The position numbers and the translations under genes were made by a program. Below, in pieces: positions 1-9,423 of a stretch of 64,000 bases of DNA. How positions within the stretch are numbered: position 1 is the first letter of the stretch; each line of letters starts with the position of its first letter. The notes beneath the pieces are model-generated. The model searched no databases and had not been told where the DNA came from. It saw only the letters and a list, made by a program, of their open reading frames with translations. The stretch covers positions 62,001-126,000 of the forward strand of contig NZ_BDBF01000010.1 of NCBI RefSeq assembly GCF_001612845.1, written 5' to 3'. The stretch is from Nocardia elegans NBRC 108235. GTDB lineage: Bacteria; Actinomycetota; Actinomycetes; Mycobacteriales; Mycobacteriaceae.

Positions 1-152
1 CCGGCCCGGGTGACCCGACCCACGACGGGCTGTGGGACCTCGCCCGATCACCCGCGGACTCGCCCGAACAGCGCCGTGCCCCCTCGGGCGGTCCCTCTGG
101 GAGCCGGGATTTCGGCCCGCGCGGTAGCGAATCGGGTCCGCCCGCCGAACCG

Positions 153-1211
153 GTGAGCGGCTCCGACGGCGGCCGAACCATGGTCGCAACGCGACCGGGT
201 GTGGACGTCGGCCTGGACGAGGATGCCGCCGGTGGGCGGGTCGGCGTACACGGCGGGACATGGCCGAAGCGGCCGCATTCGCCCAGCCGTATCCGGCAGA
301 GTCGCGACGATGCCGCGGCGCGTCCTGGTAGTGCGGGAGCCCTCGACCGACGCGACGGTGACGGCCGGGACGGGGACGAAGGTCCCGCGGCGACTGGCGC
401 GGCGGTGACCTTTTCCGAGGCGCCGGAGAGTCCGCGAATTCCGCAGTGGCTCAGCGAACCGGTGGGATCAGTGACGATCTGGCAGCGGCTGGTTCCGGAG
501 CGATTCCGGGGAGTTCGCGTGGATCCCGGGCGCAAAGGAGTGTGGGTGCTGGCCGGTGCCGGCGTGGCGGCGGTAATCGTGGCGGCGGCCGCCGCGCATC
601 GAGACGATCCGGTGGCAGCGCCGGTGGCGCCGCTACCGGCCGTGCATACGGCTGCCGAAACCTCGGCGGTCCCCGCACCGGCGGATGGCCCCGGACTGGC
701 CGTGCGATCGGATCCGCCGAGCCGGGCGACGCCGTCGTCGGCTCCCGGCGGCGATCTGGTGGTCAGCGTCATCGGTTTGGTCGAACATCCGGGACTGTTG
801 CATCTCGCACCGGGAACGCGGGTCGCCGACGCCGTCGCGGCGGCCGTCGCGCGGGACGGTGCGGACCTCGCGGGGCTGAATCTCGCCCAGCGGCTCGCCG
901 ACGGAGACCAGATCGTCGTCGGCGCGCCCGCTCCCGCGAGCGGCCCGCGCCTCGGCAGTGTGGTCGTTCCGGGGGGACCGCATCCGGCCTCGACATCGGG
1001 CGCCGTCGCGCCACCAGGACACAAGGTCAACCTCAACACGGCGACGGAACAGGATCTCGACTCTCTCACCGGGGTGGGGCCCACCACCGCCGCGGCCATC
1101 ATCGGCTGGCGCACTCAGCACGGCCGCTTCACCAGCATCGACCAGCTCGCCGAAGTCACCGGCATCGGTCCCGCCAAGCTCAACCGTCTCCGCGATCAGG
1201 TCACCCTGTGA
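153..1211 (+). CDS. comEA: ComEA-family helix-hairpin-helix DNA-binding protein
   Basis: Membrane-anchored double-stranded DNA receptor of the competence (DNA uptake) family. The N-terminal ~125 residues are charged and low in complexity. A single hydrophobic segment follows at about residues 129-148, then an Ala/Pro linker, an SLBB-like domain (about 203-260, 'VVSVIGLVEHPGL') and a C-terminal pair of helix-hairpin-helix motifs ('VNLNTATEQDL', 'LTGVGPTTAAAII', 'VTGIGPAKLNRL'). This order is typical of actinobacterial ComEA. The start is uncertain: GTG at 153 is the first usable start in the window, but the same frame stays open to position 3, so the gene may begin left of the window. It overlaps comEC by 4 bases (GTGA) and heads a comEA-comEC-holA operon. 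Competence has not generally been shown in this group, so the role in DNA uptake is inferred. Confidence 0.88.
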   Translation: MSGSDGGRTMVATRPGVDVGLDEDAAGGRVGVHGGTWPKRPHSPSRIRQSRDDAAARPGSAGALDRRDGDGRDGDEGPAATGAAVTFSEAPESPRIPQWLSEPVGSVTIWQRLVPERFRGVRVDPGRKGVWVLAGAGVAAVIVAAAAAHRDDPVAAPVAPLPAVHTAAETSAVPAPADGPGLAVRSDPPSRATPSSAPGGDLVVSVIGLVEHPGLLHLAPGTRVADAVAAAVARDGADLAGLNLAQRLADGDQIVVGAPAPASGPRLGSVVVPGGPHPASTSGAVAPPGHKVNLNTATEQDLDSLTGVGPTTAAAIIGWRTQHGRFTSIDQLAEVTGIGPAKLNRLRDQVTL

Positions 1212-2875
1212 ACCGCGGCGGATCGAACGGCGGTCGAATCCGGCCCGAGCGGGCCTCGCACTCCGCCCGCGGCGGTGCGGAACGGGGGATGGCCGGTCCC
1301 GGTGGCACTGCAGGGGACGCGCGGCTGCTTCCCGCGGCGCTGGGGTGCTGGGGCGTGACCGTTGCGGGCATATCGCTGGGGTGGCGAGCCGGTGTGTGGG
1401 TGTGCGCCGGGCTCGCAATCTCGGCGGCCGGAGCCGGAATCCTCCTGGCACGTAGCCGTTTTCGGGTACCGCATCGAGCGGTGTGGTGGGTGGTGCTGGC
1501 CGCGTTGCTGGCGTCCGCCGGGTTCGGGGTGGCGGCGTCGTGGGACGCGTATCGGGTGAGTGCGCACCCCCTCGGGCGGCTGGCGGCGGGCAGTGTGGTG
1601 ACGGGCGAGATGGTGGCGGGGGATCCGAAACCCCTCCCGGCCCGTTCCTTCGGTGGACGGCAATGGACGATGCGCGCGACGGTGCGCGAATTCCGTTACG
1701 GCGCAACATCGGTGCACGGCGATGCGGCGGTGACGGTGATCATGCCGGAGCGGGTCTGGTCGGATCTGGTGCCGGGGCAGCACGTCACGTTCCGGGCACG
1801 GCTGGATCGCCCGTGGCGGCGGGATCTGACGGTCGCCGTACTGCGGGCCCAGGGTCCGCCGACCCGCGTCGGCCCGTGCCCGTGGTGGCAGTCGGCGGCC
1901 GCGACGGTGCGGGAGAATCTTTCCGAGGCAGCCCGGCGTGCACTGCCACCGGACGCGGCCGGAGTGCTGCCGGGGCTGATCGACGGCGACATCTCCCGGC
2001 TGCCGGATCACGTGCGAGAGGACTTCCGGGCGGTCGACCTCACCCATCTGGTCGCCGTGTCCGGAACCAATGTGTCGATCGTCCTGGCCGCCGTGCTGCT
2101 CGCGACCCGCGCTCTGACACTCGACCCGCGCTGGGGCGCGGTACTCGCCGGCCTGGCCCTCATCGGATTCGTCATTCTGGCGCGCCCGTCGCCGTCGGTA
2201 TTGCGGGCGGCGGTGATGGGTGCGATCGCGGTGCTGGCAATGGTGACGGGACGCCGGAAACAGGCGCTCCCCGCCCTGTGCGCCGCGGTGATCGTGTTGA
2301 TCGCGTTCTCGCCGCACCTGGCGGTCGATCTCGGCTTCGCCCTGTCGGTGCTGGCGACCGCGGGTCTGATCCTGCTGGCGCCGATCTGGTCGGAGTGGCT
2401 CGAACAGCGCGGCTGGCCCCCGCTGGTGGCCGAGGCGTTCGGTGTCGCGGCGGCGGCCTTCGCGGTCACCACGCCGATCATCACCGCGCTCACCGGCCAT
2501 GTCAGCGGTGTGGCGATCGTGGCGAATGTGCTGGTCGAGCCCGTCGTCGCGCCGATCACGCTGCTCGGTGTCGGCGCGGCCGCCCTGTCCTGCTGCTGGC
2601 AACCGGCGGCGATCGTGGTGCTGAACCTGGCCGAGCCGCCGCTGTGGTGGTTGCTCTTCGTCGCCGAACGCGGGGCGGCGCTGGGGATTTCGCTGCCGTT
2701 GCCCGCGGGTGCGACGGGCGCGGCACTGGCAGGAGCGCTCATCGGCTGTGGTGTCGCCGTGCTCGCCCGGCTCGGCTCGCGCCGCACTCGCACACATGCG
2801 GGCCCGGCGCCGCCACCCGCACCCGGCGACGGGTCGGTGAACCTGTCACCGGCCACCCGTAGGATCGTGCCGTGA
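1208..2875 (+). CDS. comEC: ComEC/Rec2-family competence membrane channel
   Basis: Polytopic inner-membrane protein of the ComEC/Rec2 family, which carries single-stranded DNA across the membrane during transformation. The protein is about 555 residues. It has N-terminal hydrophobic helices, a soluble OB-like portion, and the family core with '[15 protein letters not shown]' near residue 277 followed by many transmembrane helices. It ends after the membrane core and lacks the C-terminal metallo-beta-lactamase-like domain of full-length ComEC (about 750 residues); shortened forms also occur in mycobacteria. The GTG start at 1208 overlaps the comEA stop (GTGA). The frame is open further upstream, but that part is only a shadow of comEA. 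A TAGGAT box near the 3' end probably serves holA. Confidence 0.9.
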   Translation: MNRGGSNGGRIRPERASHSARGGAERGMAGPGGTAGDARLLPAALGCWGVTVAGISLGWRAGVWVCAGLAISAAGAGILLARSRFRVPHRAVWWVVLAALLASAGFGVAASWDAYRVSAHPLGRLAAGSVVTGEMVAGDPKPLPARSFGGRQWTMRATVREFRYGATSVHGDAAVTVIMPERVWSDLVPGQHVTFRARLDRPWRRDLTVAVLRAQGPPTRVGPCPWWQSAAATVRENLSEAARRALPPDAAGVLPGLIDGDISRLPDHVREDFRAVDLTHLVAVSGTNVSIVLAAVLLATRALTLDPRWGAVLAGLALIGFVILARPSPSVLRAAVMGAIAVLAMVTGRRKQALPALCAAVIVLIAFSPHLAVDLGFALSVLATAGLILLAPIWSEWLEQRGWPPLVAEAFGVAAAAFAVTTPIITALTGHVSGVAIVANVLVEPVVAPITLLGVGAAALSCCWQPAAIVVLNLAEPPLWWLLFVAERGAALGISLPLPAGATGAALAGALIGCGVAVLARLGSRRTRTHAGPAPPPAPGDGSVNLSPATRRIVP

Positions 2876-3846
2876 CCGATCACCTGGCTGCCTTACATCT
2901 GGTACTCGGTGAGGAGGAACTGCTCATCGAACGGGCGGTCGCCTCGATCGTGGCGCAGGCGCGGGCCGCGACCAACAATCCCGACGCGATGCCGGTGGAT
3001 CGGCTACGGGCGGGGGATGCGAGTGCCGCCGAACTGGCCGAACTGCTGAGCCCCTCGCTGTTCGCCGAGGATCGGGTGATCGTGCTCGAGGCCGCCGCGG
3101 AGGCCGGTAAGGACGCGGTGGCGCTGGTCACCGCGGCCGCCGGTGATCTGCCCGAGGGAGTTGTGCTCGTGGTTCTGCATTCCGGCGGCGGCCGGGCCAA
3201 GGCGCTTGCGCCGGCTTTGCAGAAACAGGGCGCCGAGGTGCACAACTGCGCCAAGATCGGTAAGGCTAACGAGCGAAACGAATTCGTGCGCAACGAGTTT
3301 CGCACCGCCGGCGTGCGAGTTTCGGGTGACGTGGTGCAGGCCGTGGTGGAGGCGATCGGATCGGATCTACGAGAGCTGGCCGCGGCCTGTTCCCAGCTGG
3401 CCGCCGATACCGGCGGCAAGGTGGATGTCGACGCGGTGCGCCGGTACTACTCCGGTCGTGCCGAGGTCACCGGATTCGAGGTCGCCGATCTGGCCGTAGC
3501 CGGTGACCGCCCCGCGGCCATGGAGGCATTGCGCTGGGCGACCGACCGTGGCGTTCCCGCCGTTCTGCTCGCCGACGCGCTCGCCGATTCCGTGCACACC
3601 ATCGCGAGGGTCGGATCCGCCGGACGTGGCGATCCGTTCGCGCTGGCCTCGCAACTCGGCATGCCGCCCTGGAAGGTGAAGAAGGCGCAGACCCAGGCGC
3701 GCGGCTGGACCGCCGCCACCATCGGCAGCGCCCTGCACGTGGTGGCCGCCCTCAATGCCGACGTCAAAGGCGGTGCGGCCGATACGGATTACGCGCTCGA
3801 ACACGCCCTGGCCGCGATCCTGGATCTGCACGCCGCCTCGCACTGA
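2872..3846 (+). CDS. holA: DNA polymerase III subunit delta
   Basis: Delta subunit of the replicative clamp loader, which opens the beta sliding clamp. The 324-residue length and the pattern fit HolA: N-terminal '[15 protein letters not shown]', '[13 protein letters not shown]', a mid-region AAA+-like fold without functional Walker motifs, and a helical C-terminal collar domain. The GTG start at 2872 overlaps the comEC stop (GTGA). TAGGAT at 2860-2865 ends six bases before the GTG, so a leaderless transcript starting at the GTG is also likely. Gene order comEA-comEC-holA followed by rpsT on the other strand is conserved across actinobacteria. Confidence 0.93.
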   Translation: MTDHLAALHLVLGEEELLIERAVASIVAQARAATNNPDAMPVDRLRAGDASAAELAELLSPSLFAEDRVIVLEAAAEAGKDAVALVTAAAGDLPEGVVLVVLHSGGGRAKALAPALQKQGAEVHNCAKIGKANERNEFVRNEFRTAGVRVSGDVVQAVVEAIGSDLRELAAACSQLAADTGGKVDVDAVRRYYSGRAEVTGFEVADLAVAGDRPAAMEALRWATDRGVPAVLLADALADSVHTIARVGSAGRGDPFALASQLGMPPWKVKKAQTQARGWTAATIGSALHVVAALNADVKGGAADTDYALEHALAAILDLHAASH

Positions 3847-3887
3847 GCCGCCGCGGCCGCCGCGCTCGTGCGGTGCGCTGTCCGGAT

Positions 3888-4961
3888 CTAGCGGTGGTTG
3901 TGCGCGATGATCTCGCCGACCAGTGCGGGCCCCGGGAAGTCGGTCATCACGACGCCGGTCGCCGTGCCGGGACGGGAGCGGAGATAGTCGAGTGCGCGCT
4001 GATTCTCGTATTCGGCGTAGCGGTGGGGAAATTTCGCCGGGTCCGGCACCCCGGAGGCCGACAGGAAGTCCATCGACAGGGCGTGGGCGCCGATGGCCGG
4101 GGCCTGCGCGAGGTGGCCGGCGACGGCCGCCCATTTGTCCTCGCGCGTGGGTTTGTCCCACCGGTCCTGTGCGTCGATCGGCAGACCGCGGTCGTCGATT
4201 CCGTCGGCCCGGATGACGACGATGGCGCCGCGCACCTCACCCAGCCGGGGAAGCGCGACCGGTCCGGTCGCTGCCGGTCGCCACACCCGCGGATGCGCGT
4301 TCAGGTACCGATCCAGCAGCGGTGGGTCGGGCGGTAGCCCACCCGCGTCCTCGCACTGGAACGTCATGTCCTCGTTCGTGCATTCGGCCTTCACCCGCAT
4401 CAGGATCGTCTCGCGCGGATGCCGATTCAGGAATTGCTCGCCGGCCCGCAGCACGTCGTCGAGACCGGCCTGCTGATAGAAGCTGCCGTGCTGTACGCCG
4501 AGATTGCCGGCCTCGTCCCGCCGGACACGGATGTCGAGCGCCCGGATGCCGGCCTCGAGCTGGGTGCTCAGGGTTCGTTGCGAGGCGCAGGTCGGCTCGG
4601 CGCAACCGGTATCGAATTTCTCCTGGGTGACCACGGCCGGTCCGGCCTTACCGCCGTGGATCGAGAGCGTGTCGTGGGTGCCGGGAACGGACATCTCGCC
4701 GAGCGAGGTGCTGTCGGGCAGTGCGCCCATCCAGTCCGGATTGCTCGCGGAGTCGAGGTGATCGATTGCGCCGGCGGTGGCTGCTCGGGGCATCCCGGCG
4801 GCCTCGGTGCCCGGCGCGGCCGATGCCGACCGCGTCGCGGCGGCGGATCGTGCGGTCGGCACCGATTGATCACACCCGGTCAGCAGCGCGCTCGACACCG
4901 CCGCCACCGCGAGGAAAAGGCCCGTGCTTCTGCGAATCTCCCCACCCCACACCCGCACCAC
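3888..4961 (-). CDS. Secreted PI-PLC X-domain lipoprotein
   Basis: Predicted exported lipoprotein with a phosphatidylinositol-specific phospholipase C (X-domain) fold. A hydrophobic signal segment ends in the lipobox 'LLTGC' (Cys30). A linker leads to the catalytic domain, with the first catalytic His in 'SVPGTHDTLS' (about His96), 'ALDIRVR' (about 141-147), and the second catalytic His in 'LGVQHGSFY' (about His158). A C-terminal 'GVVMTDFPG' strand completes the barrel. Such enzymes cleave phosphoinositides or related lipids, releasing a cyclic phosphate in bacterial forms. The substrate here is unknown. The gene converges with holA. It is monocistronic and lies downstream of the rpsT terminator. 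Confidence 0.82.
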   Translation of the reverse strand: MVRVWGGEIRRSTGLFLAVAAVSSALLTGCDQSVPTARSAAATRSASAAPGTEAAGMPRAATAGAIDHLDSASNPDWMGALPDSTSLGEMSVPGTHDTLSIHGGKAGPAVVTQEKFDTGCAEPTCASQRTLSTQLEAGIRALDIRVRRDEAGNLGVQHGSFYQQAGLDDVLRAGEQFLNRHPRETILMRVKAECTNEDMTFQCEDAGGLPPDPPLLDRYLNAHPRVWRPAATGPVALPRLGEVRGAIVVIRADGIDDRGLPIDAQDRWDKPTREDKWAAVAGHLAQAPAIGAHALSMDFLSASGVPDPAKFPHRYAEYENQRALDYLRSRPGTATGVVMTDFPGPALVGEIIAHNHR

Positions 4962-4988
4962 GCTAGCGGACCCGAATCAACGACAAAA

Positions 4989-5031
4989 GCCGCCGTGGTC
5001 ATCTGCGATGCAGATCCTCTGCCACGGCGGC
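4989..5031 (-). terminator. Intrinsic terminator of rpsT
   Basis: Perfect 10-bp arms GCCGCCGTGG (4989-4998) and CCACGGCGGC (5022-5031) enclose an inner hairpin ATCTGC-GAT-GCAGAT (5001-5015). Read on the minus strand, the stem is followed by CTTTTGTCG, which gives a short U-run. It lies about 70 bases after the rpsT stop, so it fits a Rho-independent terminator for that gene. Confidence 0.75.
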
Positions 5032-5098
5032 GTTGCGAATGCTGTTGTGCGGCAAAATCAGCCGCGTCGGTTCCGGCCGCGGCCGGAACCCGGGAAAA

Positions 5099-5362
5099 TC
5101 AGCCCAGCTTGTTGAAGGCCAGCGAGAGGGCCGACTTCTTGTTGGCGGCCTGGTTGGCGTGGATGACGCCCTTCGAGGCGGCCTTGTCCAGGCTGCGGCT
5201 CGCCGAACGCATCAGCTCGAGCGCCTTGTCCTTCTCGCCCGCCGCAGCGGCCTCGCGGAACTTGCGGATCGAGGTGCGCAGCGCGGACTTCACCGACTGG
5301 TTGCGCACCCGCGCCGCCTCGTTGGTGCGGATCCGCTTCATCTGGGACTTGATGTTGGCCAC
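5099..5362 (-). CDS. rpsT: 30S ribosomal protein S20
   Basis: Small-subunit ribosomal protein that binds 16S rRNA. It is 87 residues, the normal length, with the diagnostic start '[15 protein letters not shown]' and the basic helical body ('[11 protein letters not shown]', '[16 protein letters not shown]'). The start is GTG at 5362, preceded on the minus strand by a purine-rich ribosome binding site. It lies opposite holA, as in mycobacteria, and has its own downstream terminator. Confidence 0.97.
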   Translation of the reverse strand: MANIKSQMKRIRTNEAARVRNQSVKSALRTSIRKFREAAAAGEKDKALELMRSASRSLDKAASKGVIHANQAANKKSALSLAFNKLG

Positions 5363-5695
5363 GCCTGTTCCTCTGATTCCTTCTCGTCAGTTGATGTGCT
5401 CTTGATGTTCGTGAAAAGTCTCTGGGCGCACTACACCGAAACGGGTAGCGCCGCGCCGACGATCGAGGTTACCAGCTGAGGCGGTGTGAAGTGAAATCGC
5501 TGTACCTGCCCAGGTGGTCCGGCAATAGGCCCGAGTCTGCGCGGACCGCCCGCGGCATGCGAAGAGACGCCGTTGTGATCCGTCGGCCGCTGCCGTAACG
5601 TCCGAACTGGACGACCGTACCGGTTGTTCTGCGTTATTCCTGAATCTCCGCGTAGTACCGGCTCGAAGCACAGCTCGACAAAGGGAAGGTGGCAG
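5363..5695. other. Intergenic region between rpsT and the aquaporin gene
   Basis: 333 bases separate the divergent rpsT and aquaporin genes, so promoters for both should lie here. I see no convincing short gene, no strong inverted repeat and no tRNA. The only clear signal is the ribosome binding site AAGGGAAGG just before the aquaporin ATG. Confidence 0.5.
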
Positions 5696-6487
5696 ATGTC
5701 TCCGACTGCTCAGGAAGTGCTGGAAGATGTGGTCGAGCAGCGGAAAGTACCGCTGGCTCGAAAATTGGGGGCCGAGCTGATCGGCACATTCGTCTTGGTC
5801 TTCGGCGGCGTCGGTACCGCCGTCTTCGCCGGAAGCCGGGTAGGGGCGCTGGGAATCGCGCTCGCCTTCGGCTTCAGTCTTTTGTTCCTGGTGTATGCGA
5901 TCGGCCCGATTTCGGGAGCGCATGTCAATCCGGCGGTGACCATCGGTCAGTTGGTGATGGGCAGAATCAGCTGGCTGACCGCCGGCTGCTATTGGATCGC
6001 GCAACTGGTGGGCGCGTTCGTCGCCGGTGCGGTGATCTTCGCCATCGCCCAGGATCTGCCGTCCTACGACCGCGCCTCCGACGGTCTGGCCGCCAACGGC
6101 TGGGGTGCGCACAGCCCGTCGAGCGTGCAGATGCGCGGACCGATGGCGACGGTCACGCGCGAGGGGTACGGCCTGGCGGCTGCCATCACCGTTGAGGTGG
6201 TTCTCACCGCGCTGCTGGTCTTCGTGGTCCTGGCGTCGACCGACCGGATCTCGCATGTGCGGATGTCGGGGCTCAGCATCGGTATCACCCTCGCGGTGAT
6301 CCACTTGATCTCGATACCGATCGACAACACCTCCGTGAACCCGGCCCGCAGCCTCGCGGTCGCGCCCTATCAGGACGGCGCCCTCGCGCAGGTCTGGGTC
6401 TTCGTGGTGTTCCCACTGGTCGGCGGTCTGCTGGGCGCGCTGATCTACCGCACGCTGTTCGGCCGCACCCGGCATCTCACCGACTGA
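5696..6487 (+). CDS. MIP-family aquaporin (AqpZ-like)
   Basis: Water or small-solute channel of the major intrinsic protein family, in the cytoplasmic membrane. The 263-residue protein has six transmembrane helices and both NPA boxes: 'GAHVNPAVT' (about 78-80) and 'SVNPARS' (about 215-217). The Arg right after the second NPA is the usual selectivity-filter residue. Its length and second-NPA context resemble AqpZ rather than the longer glycerol facilitators. An insert before helix 5 (around 'SSVQMRGPMATVTREG') is typical of actinobacterial members. The ATG at 5696 has a good ribosome binding site (AAGGGAAGG). The reading frame extends 24 codons upstream without conserved sequence. Selectivity for water versus other solutes cannot be decided from sequence. 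Confidence 0.92.
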   Translation: MSPTAQEVLEDVVEQRKVPLARKLGAELIGTFVLVFGGVGTAVFAGSRVGALGIALAFGFSLLFLVYAIGPISGAHVNPAVTIGQLVMGRISWLTAGCYWIAQLVGAFVAGAVIFAIAQDLPSYDRASDGLAANGWGAHSPSSVQMRGPMATVTREGYGLAAAITVEVVLTALLVFVVLASTDRISHVRMSGLSIGITLAVIHLISIPIDNTSVNPARSLAVAPYQDGALAQVWVFVVFPLVGGLLGALIYRTLFGRTRHLTD

Positions 6488-6544
6488 TTCGCCGCCGACG
6501 GGGACGACCGGTGGCTGCGGGCCGGAGTCCTCGGCGGCGGGAGC

Positions 6545-7114
6545 TCAACCCCAGTTGTACTCCGCGCACAGCCGGTGCGCGACGAGATCGAAGGTCTTCC
6601 GCGGCAGGATGGCCCCCTCACGGCGAATCCCCGCCTCGGGCACATCGAGTACGCGATCCAGCCGGACCCAGCTGTCACGCCCCTCGTAATCCCAAGGGCC
6701 CGAACCGATTCCGATCCAATTGTGCTCTGCGCCGCGCGCCGGATTCGAGGAGAGCATCAGCCCCAGCAGAGTCTTGCGCTCCCGGCCCACGACCAGCACG
6801 GGGCGGTCCTTGCCGTTGGCCGGATCCTCCTCGTACGGCACCCAGGTCCACACGATCTCGCCCGGATCGGCGCGGCCGTCGAGCTGGGGGCAGTAGACGA
6901 TCTGGCGGGCACGTTCCCGGGTGGGCACCGGAGTCGAGGCCGCCGGCCGCACCGCGACCGTGTCCTTGCGGCGGCCGCCGAGAGCGCGGTCCCACATCGA
7001 GGAGCGCTGCATCCGGTCGACGAGCTTCGGCGCCTGCTTCTTGACGATCCTGGGCCCCTGCTCTTTGGCAATGGTCCCCAACTGCTTGCCCAGAGAGCTC
7101 CATGTGCTGGCCAT
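6545..7114 (-). CDS. PemK/MazF-fold protein, solo
   Basis: 189-residue protein whose C-terminal half has the PemK/MazF (CcdB/MazF superfamily) fold: 'GEIVWTWVPYEED', 'KDRPVLVVGRE' and 'SWVRLDRV' match the core strands of the family. The N-terminal ~70 residues are basic ('KKQAPKLVDRMQR') and are an extension not found in typical toxins. No antitoxin-like gene adjoins it. From memory, an equal-length protein (Rv2405) sits beside lepA in M. tuberculosis, so this looks like a conserved chromosomal protein rather than a mobile toxin-antitoxin module. Ribonuclease activity is possible but unproven. Confidence 0.75.
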   Translation of the reverse strand: MASTWSSLGKQLGTIAKEQGPRIVKKQAPKLVDRMQRSSMWDRALGGRRKDTVAVRPAASTPVPTRERARQIVYCPQLDGRADPGEIVWTWVPYEEDPANGKDRPVLVVGRERKTLLGLMLSSNPARGAEHNWIGIGSGPWDYEGRDSWVRLDRVLDVPEAGIRREGAILPRKTFDLVAHRLCAEYNWG

Positions 7115-7298
7115 ATCGGCAGAGCTTAACGGCGAACCGCGCTCGGCTCATCCCTGCCGGATTCGCCTGTGCCAGGCGGGGAATCGAGTGTGCCGCCGCT
7201 CACATCCGGGTCGCCGGCCCCGGGAACTGCGTCGTTGCCGCCGATGCCGGCCCGCCGGTGCGTGCACGACCACGCGGTATGCGCACGTAGACTGCCGC

Positions 7299-7328
7299 AT
7301 GGCGACTTATCGACTTGTTCACGGGTAG
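7299..7328 (+). CDS. Putative 9-codon upstream ORF of lepA
   Basis: ATG at 7299 opens a nine-codon frame (MATYRLVHG) that ends at TAG 7326-7328. TAGACT (7288-7293) ends five bases before the ATG, so it could be translated from a leaderless transcript. The frame is the same as that of lepA, and its stop codon overlaps the AGGAG (7327-7331) that would serve lepA. Termination here could therefore feed reinitiation at lepA, or stop-codon readthrough could join the two. The reading is inferential; no protein evidence is visible. Confidence 0.35.
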   Translation: MATYRLVHG

Positions 7329-7337
7329 GAGTGTCCC

Positions 7338-9179
7338 ATCAGCACGTTTGCCGACACGACGTTCACCGATCCCTCGCGGATCCGGAACTTCTGCATCATC
7401 GCGCATATCGACCACGGCAAGTCCACGCTGGCCGACCGCATGCTGCAGTTGACCGGGGTGGTCGAGGAACGGCAGATGCGTGCGCAGTATCTGGACCGGA
7501 TGGATATCGAGCGCGAGCGCGGGATCACCATCAAGGCCCAGAATGTGCGGCTGCCCTGGAACGTCGATGGCACCGACTACGTCCTGCACCTGATCGACAC
7601 CCCCGGCCACGTGGACTTCACCTACGAGGTCTCGCGGGCGCTCGAGGCGTGTGAGGGTGCGATTCTGCTGGTCGACGCGGCCCAGGGCATCGAGGCGCAG
7701 ACGCTGGCCAACCTGTATCTGGCACTGGACAAGGATCTCGAGGTCATCCCGGTGCTGAACAAGATCGACCTGCCCGCGGCCGATCCGGACCGCTACGCCG
7801 CCGAGCTGGCCCATATCGTCGGCTGCGAACCGGAGGACGTGCTGCGCGTATCCGGCAAGACCGGCGTCGGCGTGCCCGAACTGCTCAACAAGGTGATCGA
7901 GACGGTCCCGCCGCCGGTCGGCGAGGCCGATGCCCCGGCCCGCGCGCTGATCTTCGACTCGGTCTACGACACCTACCGCGGTGTCGTCACCTACGTGCGT
8001 GTGGTGGACGGCAAGCTCACCCCGCGCCAGAAGATCAAAATGATGTCCACCGGCGCCACCCACGAACTGCTGGAGATCGGCATCGTCTCCCCCGAGCCCA
8101 AGCCCACCCAGGGCCTCGGCGTGGGTGAGGTGGGCTATCTCATCACCGGTGTGAAGGACGTCCGGCAGTCGAAGGTCGGTGACACCGTCACCACCGCCCG
8201 CGACGGCGCCACCGAGGCGCTGACCGGCTATCGCGAGCCGCGTCCGATGGTGTACTCCGGTCTCTATCCGGTCGACGGTTCGGACTATCCGGACCTACGT
8301 GACGCGTTGGACAAACTGCAGCTCAACGATGCCGCGCTCACCTACGTGCCGGAGACCTCGGTCGCGCTGGGCTTCGGTTTCCGCTGTGGCTTCCTCGGAC
8401 TGCTGCATATGGAGATCACCCGGGAGCGGTTGCAGCGCGAATTCAACCTGGATCTCATCTCCACCGCGCCCAACGTGATCTATCGCGTGATCATGGAGGA
8501 CGGCACCGAACACGTCGTCACCAACCCGTCGTTCTGGCCCGAGGGCAAGGTGCGCCAGATCTTCGAACCGGTGACCAAGTGCACGATCATTGCGCCGAGT
8601 GAGTTCGTCGGCACCATCATGGAGCTGTGCCAGTCGCGCCGCGGTGAACTGCTCGGCATGGACTATCTGTCCGAGACCCGCGTCGAGATGCGGTACACCC
8701 TGCCGATGGCGGAGATCATCTTCGACTTCTTCGATTCGCTGAAGTCGCGCACGCGCGGTTACGCCTCGCTGGACTACGAGGAGGCGGGCGAGCAGGAGGC
8801 CGCGCTGGTCAAGGTCGACATCCTGTTGCAGGGCGAGGCCGTGGACGCCTTCTCGGCCATCGTGCACAAGGACGCCGCCCAGGCCTACGGCCACAAGATG
8901 ACCACCAAACTGCGCGAGCTCATTCCGCGGCAGCAGTTCGAGGTGCCGATCCAGGCGGCCATCGGCTCGAAGGTCATCGCCCGCGAGAACATTCGCGCGA
9001 TCCGCAAGGACGTGCTGGCCAAGTGCTACGGCGGCGATATCTCGCGTAAGCGCAAGCTGCTCGAGAAGCAGAAGGAGGGCAAGAAGCGGATGAAGACCAT
9101 CGGCCGGGTCGACGTTCCGCAGGAGGCCTTCGTCGCCGCGCTCTCGACCGATTCGTCATCGGACAAGCCGAAGAGGTAG
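7338..9179 (+). CDS. lepA: Elongation factor 4 (LepA) with non-canonical start region
   Basis: Ribosome-associated GTPase that promotes back-translocation or 30S assembly. All signature parts are present: G1 'AHIDHGKST', G2 'RERGITI', G3 'DTPGHVDF', G4 'NKIDL', then domains II, III, V and the LepA-specific C-terminal domain ('[21 protein letters not shown]'). The conserved N-terminus '[19 protein letters not shown]' is encoded, but between the in-frame TAG at 7326 and ATG 7440 there is no ATG, GTG or TTG, and ATG 7440 would remove the P-loop. ATC 7338 lies six bases after AGGAG (7327-7331) and is proposed here as the start. Alternatives are readthrough of the TAG from the upstream ATG 7299 or a one-base sequence error near the GTG at 7331. 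From ATC the protein would be about 613 residues, normal for the family. Confidence 0.9.
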   Translation: MSTFADTTFTDPSRIRNFCIIAHIDHGKSTLADRMLQLTGVVEERQMRAQYLDRMDIERERGITIKAQNVRLPWNVDGTDYVLHLIDTPGHVDFTYEVSRALEACEGAILLVDAAQGIEAQTLANLYLALDKDLEVIPVLNKIDLPAADPDRYAAELAHIVGCEPEDVLRVSGKTGVGVPELLNKVIETVPPPVGEADAPARALIFDSVYDTYRGVVTYVRVVDGKLTPRQKIKMMSTGATHELLEIGIVSPEPKPTQGLGVGEVGYLITGVKDVRQSKVGDTVTTARDGATEALTGYREPRPMVYSGLYPVDGSDYPDLRDALDKLQLNDAALTYVPETSVALGFGFRCGFLGLLHMEITRERLQREFNLDLISTAPNVIYRVIMEDGTEHVVTNPSFWPEGKVRQIFEPVTKCTIIAPSEFVGTIMELCQSRRGELLGMDYLSETRVEMRYTLPMAEIIFDFFDSLKSRTRGYASLDYEEAGEQEAALVKVDILLQGEAVDAFSAIVHKDAAQAYGHKMTTKLRELIPRQQFEVPIQAAIGSKVIARENIRAIRKDVLAKCYGGDISRKRKLLEKQKEGKKRMKTIGRVDVPQEAFVAALSTDSSSDKPKR

Positions 9180-9210
9180 TCTCCAAGGTTCCGTGAGATC
9201 AGTTGGACCG

Positions 9211-9225
9211 TTGACCGAGTCAACT
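9211..9225. promoter_or_regulatory. Perfect inverted repeat after lepA / before the IniB-like gene
   Basis: GTTGAC-CGA-GTCAAC, 6-bp arms with a 3-base centre, lies in the 244-base gap between lepA and the low-complexity protein gene. Its compactness suggests a protein-binding operator rather than a terminator. The binding factor is unknown. Confidence 0.35.
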
Positions 9226-9423
9226 GCCGGTTGATCTTGGGGCTTTCCGGTCACGACCGCCGGTGGCAAGCTCAGAAAGTACCGCTGTGGCCTGTCATCT
9301 GTCCGCCTGAAAGAAACCTGAAGGATGTGACAGGCAAGTTTTCCGGAAATAAGGTGTAAAAAGACCCAAATTCGGTAACACCCCGTTCGGTTTCGCCAGC
9401 CGAACGCTGAGAGCGGAGTTTGT

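Noticed and set aside
1196..2797. Long minus-strand open frame opposite comEC
   Set aside because: It has Arg/Gln/His-rich composition without motifs and mirrors the codon structure of comEC, as is common in high-GC DNA.
5387..6475. Minus-strand 362-codon frame opposite the aquaporin
   Set aside because: Low-complexity, His/Arg/Asp-rich; the plus strand encodes a clear aquaporin with both NPA boxes.
6545..7114. Type II toxin-antitoxin module
   Set aside because: No antitoxin ORF adjoins the PemK/MazF-fold gene, and its context is a conserved housekeeping one.
7331..7654. GTG at 7331 as the lepA start
   Set aside because: It is in another frame (it reads [10 protein letters not shown], not LepA) and overlaps the AGGAG itself. 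It would work only if one base were deleted.
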